Of a DNA stretch of 64,000 nucleotides, positions 12,761-23,996 are shown one piece after another. The stretch comes from Plectrocnemia conspersa (lineage: Eukaryota; Arthropoda; Insecta; Trichoptera; Polycentropodidae). The notes beneath the pieces are model-generated. The model saw only the letters and a list, made by a program, of their open reading frames with translations. It had not been told where the DNA came from and did not search any database. The stretch is taken from contig VTFK01000156.1 in the NCBI GenBank assembly GCA_009617715.1, positions 372,001 through 436,000 of the forward strand, read 5' to 3'. The first letter of the stretch is position 1. The number at the start of each line of letters is the position of its first letter. The position numbers and the translations under genes were made by a program.

Positions 12761-14545
12761 GTGAGTATGTGCATACATACAAAATACACATCACTTATCA
12801 CAAAATTCACGCTTTATCATGTTATGACTCCAGCGGATTTTGATTATTTCCTAGCAATTCGCGCAGCAGGATATCCGTTGATTAGTTAAATGCTTGCAAC
12901 TAAATTATTTAAATTATTCGATGTTTATTTTGAACGTGTACTAAGTTATTTAGTAAATAATGACCTAAATAGATATCTAACGTAATATGGTGATGTTGTC
13001 ATTGAATAAAGTTAATAAAAAAGTTACTTATACAGAGCTATTAAAAAATTTATGAATATATCATGCGTTTTATTAGTGCTTTGTTGTTGATAAAAAACTT
13101 AACTTAATTGGAAAAAAAATGGTAGAAATTTAATATAATCGCTATAAATAAAATAAACTTAATTAATATTAACTGTAAATGATTTTACCTATGAATATGT
13201 GTACTCAACATTTTCCTAAATTTTAATCGGCGCTACTTTTAAATATCAACAGTAATATAATCGTTAAAGTAAAAACACGCATAACGTAAACATATTTTAT
13301 AATTTACTCGATTCATAAATCCTAATATTATACTTGCTGAAAAATCATAGTTAAATATATACAAAAGTAGTAAAGACATTTATTATTTTACTTGCAGATG
13401 GTTTACACAAATATCATATTTTTCATATATTTAAAATTAATAGTTTATTTACCTCTATTTTTATAATTTCTTTTTCTGATAAGTTTCTTTAAAATTTTTG
13501 AAAATTTATTTTAAATTCGTTGATGATATATTTCGTATCAAATCCCTTAAGTAATTATAAGTCAAATTTATTTATTTTAATATTTTTTTATAAAATAAAA
13601 TATTTTTTTTTTAAATATATAAATATGACGTTTTAAAACTATTTAAATTATAAATCACTTCTAACAATAAGTGTTTCAACAACCTAAAAAAATCATAAAA
13701 ATAGCTGAATCTGTATAATTGAAAACATCTGTTTTACTTTAACGAATCATCAAATATTTTTGTCAACTCTAGTGGTTTTAAAATTATATATGTATATACA
13801 CAAACGTAATAATTCCTTAAATAAAAATATAATTTTATTTCTAAAACCAAACAATTAATTCGTCACAAATCTTTACAATGTTATTTCTTTTCAAATTTGA
13901 GTCCAAGATTTGTATAATATTGATTTTCTCACCATTACTTATAAAAACTTATTATTTATGGTTTTATACAATACTTGGTATTGAATTGTTAAAAAAGCAG
14001 CATATAATGGTAGTAATTAATTTTTAGATATGGATTAAAAATATATTATGCAACAGAAACATTATTATCGATCTATTCATTATGAGCTAAATAAAATGTC
14101 AATGCTATCCACAAAAAATCAGACAAAGCAACGACTGGTAAGAGAATAGAGATCGCTTCTCGGAACACAGATTTTATCTGTTCTTTTCGTTGCTATAATT
14201 AATTATAAATACATACCATTGTTATTAAAAATAAACAAGTCACATTAAATGACGTGCCAAAATAATTCATAAATTTGACTTAAGATAAAGGTCAGAACAC
14301 AATAAAATGTATTTATTATTGAAAGAGATGAAAAAATAAGATTAACTGTCATTTTTAAAGATAATATATAAAACCTGACAATAAAATAATTATAATTTTC
14401 AATACATAAATCTATTGTTATAATAAATATCTTTAGACATAAATTTTCTAGATAAATATGACACTTAATTGTAATAGTCTCTGGTGATTAAATACTATTT
14501 TATTTATGCATTGAAAGCGAAATTATACACTTTTTTAATTCATTA

Positions 14546-14547
<2 letters not shown>

Positions 14548-14620
<73 letters not shown>
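14548..14620. repeat. (AT)n microsatellite, about 73 bp
   Basis: An uninterrupted AT dinucleotide run, readable directly. It lies in the spacer between the two arms of the large inverted repeat. The tyrosine/isoleucine-rich frame across it is an artefact of the repeat. Confidence 0.95.
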
Positions 14621-14621
<1 letters not shown>

Positions 14622-14764
14622 CTATATATGTTTTATTTTATATTATTATAATAAAATCACATATGTTTTATTTTCTATTATTACACAAAATCACATATTT
14701 ATATATATGTATGTAAATGCAATTTAGCAGTAACGAATCTATGACAAGTATTCTATATTTAAAA

Positions 14765-16060
14765 CATTTTATTTTACTTATACTTTTTATCATTTTTAAT
14801 TACTCGCTCGAATAATTAAAAAAAACGAAACGGTTAATTTAATATGAATATTTTAACAATAGCAATATAGATAAGTACCATGATTATATTTAATTACAAT
14901 ATAATCTTTAGTTTTACTAGAATTAATTGCCAATAAATACAAATTTCTTGCATTGCAGTTATGAAGTAATTTAATTTTATCTATTTTGCACATCTTTATA
15001 AAATCGCTCCTAAACTCGTCAAGTCACATTTATCCAGACTTGCCGTGTTCACCTTAAGGGGTCCGACTTTGTATGTATAAAAAAAGTAAAAACCGACCTC
15101 AAATAATAAATATAAACTAAACTAGGTAGTTGTTTGAGATGTATGTATGTACTGATGTATTTCATATATAATTTCCTTCAGGTTTTTTATACATACAAGA
15201 AATAAAAGAAGCGGAACATTGCCTTCAAATGCACCCGCTTTCTAAGTAGTACATTCACAATAAACATTAAATTTTAATTATTATATAATATTAATTATTA
15301 ATATTATTTAAAGGGACAGATTGTAGTTTTTTGATGCAGCTCCGTTTGAGTTAAAATTTGTTTGCAAATTATTATTGACTTTAATGCTTTTTGAACATTT
15401 AAAAAACATTAGACAGAGAGGTAATATTCAACTAATGTAAGTACGCAGCAGTAAATTTAGATATTCGATCTGAAATTCAGCTACAGCACCAGCTGAATTA
15501 TTAAAATTGTTTTTATAAATTTTACTATCGGTAATTTGACAACTAGATTTAATGCAGCAAAATAAATAAATAATACATTCAGTTTCATGTGAATATTTCT
15601 AAAAAAAAAACTAAAAAAAACAGTCTCGAATCTATCCCGAAAATATTTTTTTAAATTTGGCATTTCAGTACAATCATATCCTAATACAATTTCACCAGTA
15701 GATATATATTTTTACCAGTGAAAATATAAATTATGTGTTAGTAAAATTAGATGTTAGTAAAATTATATAATTTCAACTTTTCTATATATAGTAATATATG
15801 TATTTACATACTTACCATTATCTATTTACAGTGAATGTGTATTTTTTGATAAAGTTATATTTTCACTAGTAAATACCAAATATATTTTCACCAGTAGATA
15901 TATATTTCTAATAGCGAAAATATAATTCAATTGATAGGCGCTAATATGCTGTTCTAAAATATCGATGAAATTTAATTTTAATAGTTGTGAAACGTCCACT
16001 TGCTGTTCAAACCCAAACCTAACCTAATGCAAGTTCTAAAACTAACTGCGGTTTTAAAAT
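14765..16060 (-). repeat. Repeat family A, copy 2 (right arm of a large inverted repeat)
   Basis: It is the reverse complement of copy 1. It shares CTCGAATAATTAAAAA and CCGTTTCG near 14810-14835, TTGCCAATAAATA at 14928, the AGCAGTAAATTTAGATATTCGATCT block at about 15448, the ACCAGTAGATATATATTT blocks at 15697 and 15891, and CAAACCCAAACCTAACCTAA at 16008. The match is interrupted by about 400 bp of unrelated sequence (about 15010-15425) carrying repeat family B. Non-coding. Confidence 0.8.
15045..15425 (+). repeat. Repeat family B, copy 1, inserted in the family A arm
   Basis: It contains GCGGAACATTGCCTTCAAA and GCACCCGCTTTCTAAGTAGT, which recur in reverse near 18730-18770, as well as a shared GAGATGTATGTATGTACTGATG stretch. 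It has no reading frame of note. Because the reverse copy of family A lacks this block, it probably inserted after the arms formed. Confidence 0.65.
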
Positions 16061-16689
16061 TTTTATTGGGTTAATTCGTTTTGGTTATATTTATTTTAAA
16101 TATTGTAGTATTATTGCGAACGATGTTAAGTCACAATTTAATGAATCTCATATCATGTGAAAATATGTTTATTGGATCATCCGTTTGTGAACAAAATAAG
16201 TTTTAAGTTTTAATGATACTGAGCAATGAAATTTTAAATCAATTGTTTGATACATTTTAACTAACCGAGTTAGTGAAATTATATTTAATCTAGTAAAAAT
16301 ATACCTTGTATTTTCAATCTTTTTATAATATTATTTCAAAAATCATTATGCAGAATTTATTGTATTAATTGCAGTTTTTTAATCAAATTGGTACCTTTAT
16401 CTTGTATATAATATATAACTTAAACTTTTAATTTGGAATTAAGTTACGTGTCCTTTTTTTCCAATTGGATCTAAATGAAAACTAAATTAAATGTACTTAC
16501 TTTTCATAACCAAAGTAACATTATATCATTGAAACAGAACTTTGTGCGAAATGATATATCCGCATAAGAGGCGTAATGTATACAGTATTCACGCCTTTAT
16601 GCTAAATACATTCGCATGCATTGAAAGTGTTATGTACTATTAATGATACGTATTGTACAATATATAAATAATACACGTTTTGTTCTTAT

Positions 16690-17110
16690 TGTGTATATAT
16701 TGTATTTACCGATCGAAATCGAACCCACGCGCTCATGAATATTGATCGACGTATTTATTCACTCGGTCGAACGAATCGAGGAGGAAACATATAGTGAAAA
16801 GAATAACAATGCGCTAAGAAATTGCGATGAAAAGGAGGAAAATATTTGCACATCCAAACATGTCCGGCTTAATACAATAAACGAGAAGATTTCGAGATAA
16901 GTGATCTACATATTGTCACGCTTTATTTTCGCGACGGTCACACGAATGCACGATGCGGCAATAAAAATTAATTTAACCCATCATACGTACAATCTGCATT
17001 GTCGGCGAGCCACGGCAAGATTGTGAATGTGATTGGCCACGTGACAGTGTTTCATTGTTGTGTCGTTTTCATGTGAAACATCTTTGCGTCGACTGTGAAT
17101 AAAACAGGAT
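16690..17110. promoter_or_regulatory. Less AT-rich island with E-box
   Basis: Composition is markedly more balanced than its surroundings and includes a CACGTG E-box in GGCCACGTGACAG (about 17037) and several CG-rich hexamers. No open frame or splice pattern was recognised. It could be an enhancer or an untranslated exon of the downstream hexosaminidase gene; this is inference from composition alone. Confidence 0.25.
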
Positions 17111-18659
17111 ATGAATTTAGTCTGAATTTGCTCTTTTAATTAGTCTGTTATAATAAACTATTTTATTATTTAATTATTTAACTTGAATTTGTGGTAGTCA
17201 GTAGTTAAATTTAATACAAAGCACGATAACAATCTCTTATAAAACTATGTATACAGTAAAATAAAAATGTCACGTCTAGAATACTACATAAGACAGGTAA
17301 ATTTTTGATAATATTATTTATGTAAACTCTGATTGTTCTAAGAATGTATCGAATTAATCCTGTACATGGTAACGCCTTTTATACCCCACACTATAATATA
17401 TACATTACATTTATCTGAAATGATACACCTATCCGTTATTATTTTTCTTAACCTGTAAAAGTAAATTTTTTTATTCATGCTTCGACGCGTATTATGACAG
17501 GGCGACTGATTCGTGACGTGTGAGAGATCAATTTACTGCAATGAAATAATCGGCAGACTGAATAATTCCACAAATCAATTATGTTTGTCTCAATCGATAC
17601 ATTATTATAATATATGATATTAACTAAAGTATAGAAATAAAGAAAAAATAGCATATATTATTAAGTCAGTCAAATTACTTAAGTTATACAAGTTATATAA
17701 ATAATGTTTTCGATTATGTGATCGGATAATAATTTATCAAATAAGGTTTAGTAAATTTAGTTTCATTCTGATTTTATAATATTTTAATACACAATCTATA
17801 AGCATTTTTTTAATATACATACATGTATTATGTTTCACCACCAATATTACGTATAATAACGTTTCATGCTTTTAATTTAAAAGTAATTAAATGTGGCATG
17901 TCTGAAATTAATTCTTTACGTTGCAAAGTTTAATTGTAATGCAGTAAAATGTTATGACATGACACAATTTGTAGTATTATATATTTAGAATACATAAATT
18001 ATTATCATAGTTATATGTATTTTTAATATATATTGACCAACTAAGACGCATTTATTGCGTATAGTTTTAACAACAATATAAAATAGCAATTACTAGTGTT
18101 TATAATTAAATTTAAACGAATCATTAAAACACTGCAGTAAACAACTATAACTCCATTCGTCATCCATACTTTTATATAAGATTGGAACGAAATTTAGTCG
18201 CGAAATAATAAATATATTACAAAGTTAAAAATATTTACTGATTAGTTTTTGATCACGATGGATAAATATACGTAAACATATTAAAATGTTTGGTTTAATA
18301 AAATATAATTATCATGGCCCATAATCTTGTGACGGTTTGTTATTATAAAATACAACAATAGTTTCAACAGATTATAAATATCGTTATTTATTAGATATTT
18401 TTTAAATTAAATTGTATGAAGTTAACAAATTATTTTCATAGATAATAAACATTGAAAACTTTCAATTAATTTACACTACTTTTATGCAGTCTTAGTGAAT
18501 GAAAAAAATTAAAAAAAAAATGCTCATCGCATATCACATAAAGTTCTTGGCACAATACCAATTAAAACTATAATTATAGTTGAATATATGTATATAAAAT
18601 ATAATACAAATGTTTCAATCTAATTATGTCGGTTTAATTTAAATATTATTCTAATTTTG

Positions 18660-18912
18660 TTTTGGTTGCTGCAGTTCCGCAGCTCCTTGAAGGATTTATT
18701 ATTAATAATGATGTTTATTGTCAAAGTACTTCTTAGAAAGTGGGTGCTTTTGAAGGCAATGTTCCGCTCCTTTTTATTTAATTTATGTATAAAAAGGGCT
18801 AAAGAAACTTATACTTGAAATTCATCAGTACATACATCTCAAATTACTAGTTTGGTTCAGATTCGTTATTTGAAGTCGAATATATTCCTGCTTTGAAGGG
18901 GGGAGTCAGGCC
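18660..18912 (-). repeat. Repeat family B, copy 2
   Basis: It is the reverse complement of parts of 15045-15345: the CTTAGAAAGTGGGTGC and GAAGGCAATGTTCCGC blocks and the CAGTACATACATCTCAAA block are all found there in reverse. A G/C-rich hairpin-like tail (GGGGGGAGTC and GGCTCCCCCC) follows at 18898-18945. Non-coding. Confidence 0.65.
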
Positions 18913-20403
18913 CCGAGAATTTGTCCCGGCTCCCCCCCACCCCTCTCGACAGGCCTTAATATCGGAGTAACACATTATATGCCTAAATACAGTCATTTTT
19001 CGTTGATTTTAATCAAATAAAATTCGATTCATTTGTTACTATAAAAATTTTATAATCAATAGTGTATCGTAGTGTAAATCTTTAATAAGATAATTTTACT
19101 CAAATAAATTTATTTACATGAAGTATGCCAATCAAAACGCGTGAGTGACACAATGCAACGATAACAAAGTTGTTACAATATTGTATCGTTGAACATACTT
19201 ATGCTTATATATGTATATTTTGCGTTTCGAACAGTTCTTTCACCTATTGTGGTTTTAAGAGCTGATCATGATTAACATATAAATATAAACTTTCAATGTC
19301 ATCACTCGATAATGACATAAAATAAAACGATGACATAATAGTTGTATACGTTATTGAGTAATACACCACGTTTCTTAGAAAATCTCTTTATTAAAAGCAA
19401 AAATAAACAAGCACCATACAATATAGTGCAATATGTTAGTTTTCGGCTCACTGTGTTACATCAGTAGGAGTTTTCAGGGCTCGCTCCTAATCCTGTTACA
19501 GTGCGTACAATAGCTATTTTTCACATCAGCTGTTTATAGCTATTTAAGCTTTCTGGGTCGCAGCCAATAAGTGGCCGAGTGGTTAAAGTGACATGCCATA
19601 ATTAATTTGTTTACGTGACGTCATGCAGGTCCATTGACGTCGTTAACACAGCCCTATACATACCGTTCCAAGAACAATGATTTCTTTCAGTAATATACCT
19701 CTAAAACATGATTAAGCTTGTGTTAAGCTTTTGCCTGTTGAATATCAAATGTCGCAATAAAAACGTCACTTTAAAATAGTAACAGTGTTTCAATAGGCGC
19801 TGAATTATGAATATTATTTTTGGTAATCTGGTGCGTGTTAAATATATTTATTTCAGAACCCACTGACGTAGAACGACTAAATATACATAAGATTTATGAA
19901 TCAATTTAAAGCGTAATAGATCCCAACTTTTTTATAAATATTATACATTTTATTTTTAAATCTTTAATACAGTTTTGTATTGATAAAGAATATCGGCTAG
20001 CTTGACACCCCAAAAATACTACAATAAATTGGCAGATCTCACGCCACTAATTATATGTTGTTAACTTGCGTATTGTTGATGAATCCTGTATTTGTGAAGG
20101 TTTCGAGAAGTCTTCGACGAAACTCGGCGACTCTTTACAGCTTCCAGGTTGAAAGTTTAACGCGGAAGGTTTTGAGGTTTTATCTTATAATTAAACTCTC
20201 AGTAACTTAATTTATAGACACCCCATAAAACAATTGCTATCGCTACGAGCTAGCGTGACTCGGTTAAAGATCGATATTATCATTGTCTGACGGACCATAT
20301 GGTGCGAAATACTATATGACAATCCCCCCCTCATAACAGATACTCCTATATTTACAAAGTACAAAATTTTATTTTAATAACATGAATTGGTTCATATTGG
20401 TAA

Positions 20404-20495
20404 AGTAGACTCCCCAATAACACGGTTATGGAGCGTGTACTCGAGAATCAGATTTTTTTACAATGTGTACGTACGAATGTCTATTCCCTCTCATT
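20404..20495 (+). mobile_element. Truncated end of a pogo-like MITE
   Basis: AGTAGACTCCCCAATAACACGG followed by GTACGTACGAAT matches one half of the complete element at 30664-30868. No matching opposite end was found here, so it is a 5' fragment. Confidence 0.55.
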
Positions 20496-20524
20496 TGACG
20501 AAAGTGAGAGAGATAAGAACAAGC

Positions 20525-21140
20525 GGTGCGGCGATTTTAGCGCTCCGACGTTAGCGCGCGGGATTTAGTTATTAATTTATTTATTATTTTTTAAATTTAT
20601 TATTTTTTATGTCTAATAAAAAAAATACAATAATTATAAATATAAAATATTTATTTAAAAAAATTGAAAAGCATACATGAAAAAGGAACCATTTAACTAT
20701 TCAATTTTATTTTAAAACATACATATAACATAAAATTTCCTTATCTTATTATTGTGTCAACTCTGCTTTTTCAAAAGCATTTGCGTATTATATAAATAAT
20801 CGTTAAAATCCAAAACTACCTGTCAAAAAGGTATTCTCGTGTATTTTCCATGAAAATCTAAATTGCTACCGATAAGCAGTTTGGAAATCTTTAAAATTTA
20901 AATCGATGGAAATTTCATGGATGAGTTTGTAAAAGTACCAATTAATCTTAAATAAGATGTAATTTTGCCAAAGAATTATCTTATGTTATAATATCTTATC
21001 TTATGTAAATTTCATGAAATGCGTAATAAACTTATTGTAATGTCGGTGCGCTAATGTCCTGCGGGCTAAAGTCGGAGTTGTACTGTGCGCTAATATCCCG
21101 CGCGCTAACGTCAACGCGCTAATGCAGCGCGCTAAGTCGC
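20525..21140. mobile_element. Inverted-repeat element bounded by GCGCTAA-rich ends
   Basis: The block TTAGCGCTCCGACGTTAGCG near 20537 is mirrored by CCCGCGCGCTAACGTCAACG near 21088, with about 0.5 kb of very AT-rich filler between. The right end holds a cluster of GCGCTAA or GGGCTAA heptamers (21046-21130). The two CG-rich ends around AT-rich filler suggest a non-autonomous DNA element. The exact termini were not fixed. Confidence 0.5.
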
Positions 21141-21183
21141 TAAACGACTTTCATCCAATTGAAATTCAAAGGACAGTCACTTT

Positions 21184-21301
21184 CTTGGGTTCACAATACA
21201 TTATTACCTCATTTTACATAATTACCTCATTTAACAGAGGTACTTGGGTTCACATTACATTATTATCTCATTGAACATTATTACCTCATTTGACAGAGGT
21301 A
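21184..21301. repeat. Two-copy tandem repeat, 59-bp unit
   Basis: The units start at 21184 and 21243. Both read CTTGGGTTCACA/TTACATTATT and end ACAGAGGTA, with about seven differences. Within each unit ATTACCTCATTT is itself nearly repeated. Confidence 0.85.
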
Positions 21302-21498
21302 TTTCAGCTATTTATTTCCTCTATTGCTGCCCGAGAACATTTCGACTATTTCAAGGACATGTGGCTTGATCAGATTTTTACAGATTCCATGAGGTTTTTG
21401 CTCTTTGTGATTATAAAATAATAGCATATACTGACACCTAATTTTGATATTGGATAGTAGTTTATAGGCGTATCTTTTACTTTGCCATTTGTTAAAAT

Positions 21499-21671
21499 AA
21501 GGTGACCATATTGTGAAAATATCAAAAAGGGGACACTAAAAATAAAAAGGTTGGATAATTTTGTTCGAGGATAAATTGCTACGGGAGCTAAAAAGGTCAT
21601 TTCGGAATTTTTTGTTTCAAAGAGGTCTAAGAAGGGCAAAAAATGTAAAAGAGGACGTCTGGTCATCTTTG
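21499..21671. mobile_element. MITE with GTGACCA-type ends
   Basis: The left end AAGGTGACCATA is mirrored by CTGGTCATCTTT at the right end. The filler GAAAATATCAAAAAGGGGAC recurs as a fragment at 55205. The 112-codon frame on the minus strand here is a by-product of the repeat. Confidence 0.5.
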
Positions 21672-21771
21672 TTAAATGCTCCTGCAATAGACAGAGAAAA
21701 TTCCACATATCGTTATATTACTGTAGTATTTTGATACCATATATTCTGATTTATTATATTGAAATGTTGTT

Positions 21772-23980
21772 CTGCTCAAGATGCTTGAACCAGCCCAAGC
21801 AGGTAATGCCCGTCCGATTTATACTGCTGGCTTCCGTAATATACGGGGACAATTAATAAGGGATAAATTAGTGCCTGGTCCTTCAATTATCTATAAGAGG
21901 TTCTTCCCGCGTAAGTTCAATGTCGAACGCGCATGAAGAAAAACCCCTTTTTATTATTGAGAGGAGAAGATAAACCATACTTGACCAAACTTTAAGAATC
22001 CTGTTGTGAAGACTTAATAAATGGTCTCGGCTTCCAAGTCTATCGCAGAATGTATTGAGGTATTTTAATCAAAACTCTCGATAACTCTAGCTTCCAGGTT
22101 TATCGATAAACTTAATAAAATAGTTTATCTCTACAAATCTGCGACTTGCAGGTGAAAATTTTATTGAAAATTGAAATTGCTGTACAGAAGTTACATGATT
22201 AATGCTCTTGGAATTGTGCTAATTATATTGTTGAAATTAATTAGGACGTCATTGCTTCGTTTTTACTTCTAAAAATAAGCATTTAACATTTGCTGTTACA
22301 CAAAACTACCGAGCGACGTCATCCACAAAAGCTCATATTTATAACAATAAATGCGGATACAATAAATTATTGTTTATAGGCAACTCAAACCCGCCCCTAG
22401 ATTATATTAATACACCTCAAGGAAACGTTTAAAGAGTCTGGGAAAAGCAAATCCATTCAAAATTATAATAATCAATAAATTTATCACAACATTAGTATGA
22501 ATTTAGATTTAGAGTTTCTAATATATCAATGGTGTATAGCAAAGGAAAGGAACATTATTTTCCACAAACAATTAATACACAATAATTGTTTCTTTATCAT
22601 ACACTGTATAAATAATTGCTAATCAATTAAAACATCATAGTAAATCACGCATGATTTTAATTTATACCATGTTTGCTAGTCCAATATTTTATAATTACAA
22701 TTTCTATCGATCGCTACGGTTTAGGTTTACTATCTAACTTTTACAAATCTCACGGATGAATATCGAGTTAATATATGTAGGATTTAATAATGAGTTAATT
22801 ATTATTGTTGTAGAAGTATATTGTTTTTGGTATGTATGTGTGTTAAAATGTATATAATAAACACCTAAATTCATGCGTAACACATGAAGTTACGTGTTGG
22901 TAAATTAATAATTATTATTGGTTGTTTTAAGCTTGGCTAAATCCATAATAAATGAGGACAATTTAAATGAGCAATATATAAAATAATTATTTGTGCATTA
23001 CTATTGGACAGATTAAATGCGAGCGAGCATTGGTTAGAACAGTGAACACCCCATGAATAACTCTATGCAACCTTTTCCGAAGAAAAATTCCGAAGATTTA
23101 TCTTACATAAATGCACAAACAATTCGTTCTCTTGTTAAATCAGCATCCCTGAAAAATTGTAAATAAATCGATCCTAAAGTTATTTTTGCGAAATTGCTAT
23201 CAAAACTTTTAAACATTCTGTTTTTATAAAATACAACAATAATCGTCCTGTTCATAAATATTCAGGATTAATTTAAAACTTTTTAATTAAATTATGAATA
23301 ATAAATAAATTATATTTTTTCATGGATAATAATTATAAAAAACTTTCGAATAATTTACCTAAATCAAAATTGATATAATTTTTTTAAAGAATTAAACTCG
23401 TTATTTCTTCATTACAATTTCACTTGCAATCCCATGTGTCAGTTTTGAAGAAAAAAACGGAAAAATTGAGATGGAATGAGCAAATAAGATATTAAAAATG
23501 ATATACATATCTGTATTTTATGTAAATACATAATTTATTGAACAAATTTGGATTTTGGCTATAAATATATAATATAATATTACTTTCATTTTAAGTACAT
23601 GAAATGATAATAAGAATGAAAATATTTTGGGAAAAAATAATAATAATTTCAGCAATTAAAATGAATAATGCTACAAAAGAAACACTATAATTGCAACAAT
23701 TATTATAAACATGAAATAATAATTTAAAAGCAATTATAATACTGACCTAGTAATGTACTTGAAACTAGAAAAAAATCCTTGTACCTTCAAAAATTATATG
23801 CCATGTACATTTCTTGAATTATGCCAAAGAGAAACTACTGCATTATGTCTGGGAATTAAAGTGGATTGCCCACTCCTTCATATACATACACACATAAACA
23901 TATATATAATACTATATAAGAATAATAGAATGAGTTTCCATTTTATATTATTAATCATTATATACTTTATCTCATTTACA
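21772..23980. other. Upstream region of the hexosaminidase gene, no coding exon recognised
   Basis: 21780-22140 is less AT-rich and includes a TATAAGAG box (21892) and two similar GGCTTCCAAG and AGCTTCCAGG motifs, which could be an old LTR, but no paired copy or TG...CA boundary was established. The rest is plain AT-rich DNA. An acceptor (TTACAG) at 23976-23981 just before the start codon implies an untranslated 5' exon somewhere upstream. Confidence 0.35.
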
Positions 23981-23996
23981 GAAAACCACTACCAAG

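Noticed and set aside
14545..14727. Frame of alternating Ile and Tyr
   Set aside because: Product of the AT microsatellite.
21370..21708. 112-codon minus-strand frame
   Set aside because: It coincides with a MITE (GTGACCA-type ends) and its filler recurs as non-coding repeat at 55.2 kb.
21780..22140. Possible solo LTR with TATAAGAG box
   Set aside because: No boundaries, target duplication or second copy could be shown.
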